Below the pieces are notes generated by a model. The model searched no databases, was not told the DNA's origin, and worked only from the letters and a program-made list of their open reading frames with translations. A DNA stretch of 64,000 nucleotides, taken from the NCBI GenBank assembly GCA_016861105.1, contig BOKS01000004.1, forward strand, positions 234,413-298,412, written 5' to 3'. This stretch comes from Betaproteobacteria bacterium. GTDB lineage: Bacteria; Pseudomonadota; Gammaproteobacteria; Burkholderiales; Casimicrobiaceae. The position numbers and the translations under genes were made by a program. Positions 63,874 through 64,000 of this stretch are shown in pieces. Positions within the stretch are counted from its first letter, which is position 1. Each line of letters starts with the position of its first letter.

Positions 63874-64000
63874 TGGAGTTGCCCCGGTTTCGCGGACGGG
63901 TGGCCGCTTGGATGTCAAGCGGGTTCTGGGGCTTCGGTGAGCGTATTCGGCTCCGGTTGAAGAGCGTGGTTCCGCTCGAAGTTGGCCGGTGAGATCCGTC
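63874..64000 (-). mobile_element. Right end of an IS3-family-like element
   Basis: The junction with the helicase falls at about 63874, where TGGAGTTGCCCCGGTTTCGC, a terminal repeat-like sequence, begins and runs to the right. It contains the last codons of a transposase, whose stop lies about 41 bp inside the end, as usual for IS3 elements. The rest of the element is outside the window. Confidence 0.5.
63915..64000 (-). CDS. Transposase C-terminus (IS3-family OrfB-like), partial
   Basis: 27 residues are visible, reading RISPANFERNHALQPEP then NTLTEAPEPA and TGA. The SPANFE motif followed by a short polar tail is typical of the end of IS3-family integrase-type transposases (usually 'LSP..FE'). 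Upstream codons lie beyond base 64000. The call rests on this short tail and the terminal-repeat-like sequence next to it. Confidence 0.5.
   Translation of the reverse strand, partial: RISPANFERNHALQPEPNTLTEAPEPA

Overview
The window looks like a chromosomal segment of a very GC-rich betaproteobacterium, probably Burkholderiales-like. The evidence is third codon positions that are almost all G or C, a Bug-type tricarboxylate receptor gene, TAXI/TRAP transporter genes, an MFS_3 exporter and many 4-bp start/stop overlaps. No rRNA, tRNA or CRISPR array was recognised. About 45 protein genes are supported, of which four are broken or cut.

Layout. 1-3.4 kb: 3' end of DNA polymerase IV, a small membrane protein interrupted by TAG, and 2,4-dienoyl-CoA reductase (fadH). 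3.5-13.6 kb: a tightly coupled operon of four exported proteins (beta-propeller, 1735-residue Ig-repeat protein, lipoprotein-like protein, zinc phospholipase C-like protein), with a low-GC patch across its last junction. 13.8-17.7 kb: a class III cyclase/AAA/TPR protein. 17.8-22.5 kb: two exported proteins on the minus strand, the second with DUF5648 and Asp-box repeats. 22.5-26.3 kb: a structured intergenic region, a small orphan gene, an HNH nuclease and a QseBC-like two-component pair. 26.3-30.6 kb (minus): a four-gene operon of thermostable-hemolysin family protein, acyl-adenylating enzyme fused to a heme-oxygenase-like diiron domain, SDR and TPR protein, which is the best candidate for a poorly described pathway. 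30.6-31.5 kb: 60-bp tandem repeats with an inverted copy, then upp. 31.6-37.1 kb: host attachment protein, then a radical SAM/SPASM enzyme coupled to a YnjBCD-like ABC transporter. 37.3-49.4 kb: exported protein; a frameshifted capA at the end of a TRAP permease/racemase/rhodanese operon; TAXI receptor; class III aminotransferase; MscS channel; cupin plus RuBisCO-like protein. 49.4-61 kb: dadA, MFS, EF-hand protein, dienelactone hydrolase, DapA-like aldolase, PPK2, N-acyl-D-amino-acid deacylase, Bug receptor, cupin, LysR regulator. 61-64 kb: an accessory patch of lower GC with a decayed pRiA4b ORF-3 gene, a Fic protein with three matching palindromes around its start, and an SF2 helicase cut by the end of an IS3-family element.

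Functional themes: uptake and catabolism of carboxylates and D-amino-acid derivatives (Bug, TAXI/TRAP, racemase, deacylase, DadA, aminotransferase), surface or exported repeat proteins, and signalling. Most functional calls come from recognisable motifs read by eye. No database search was run.
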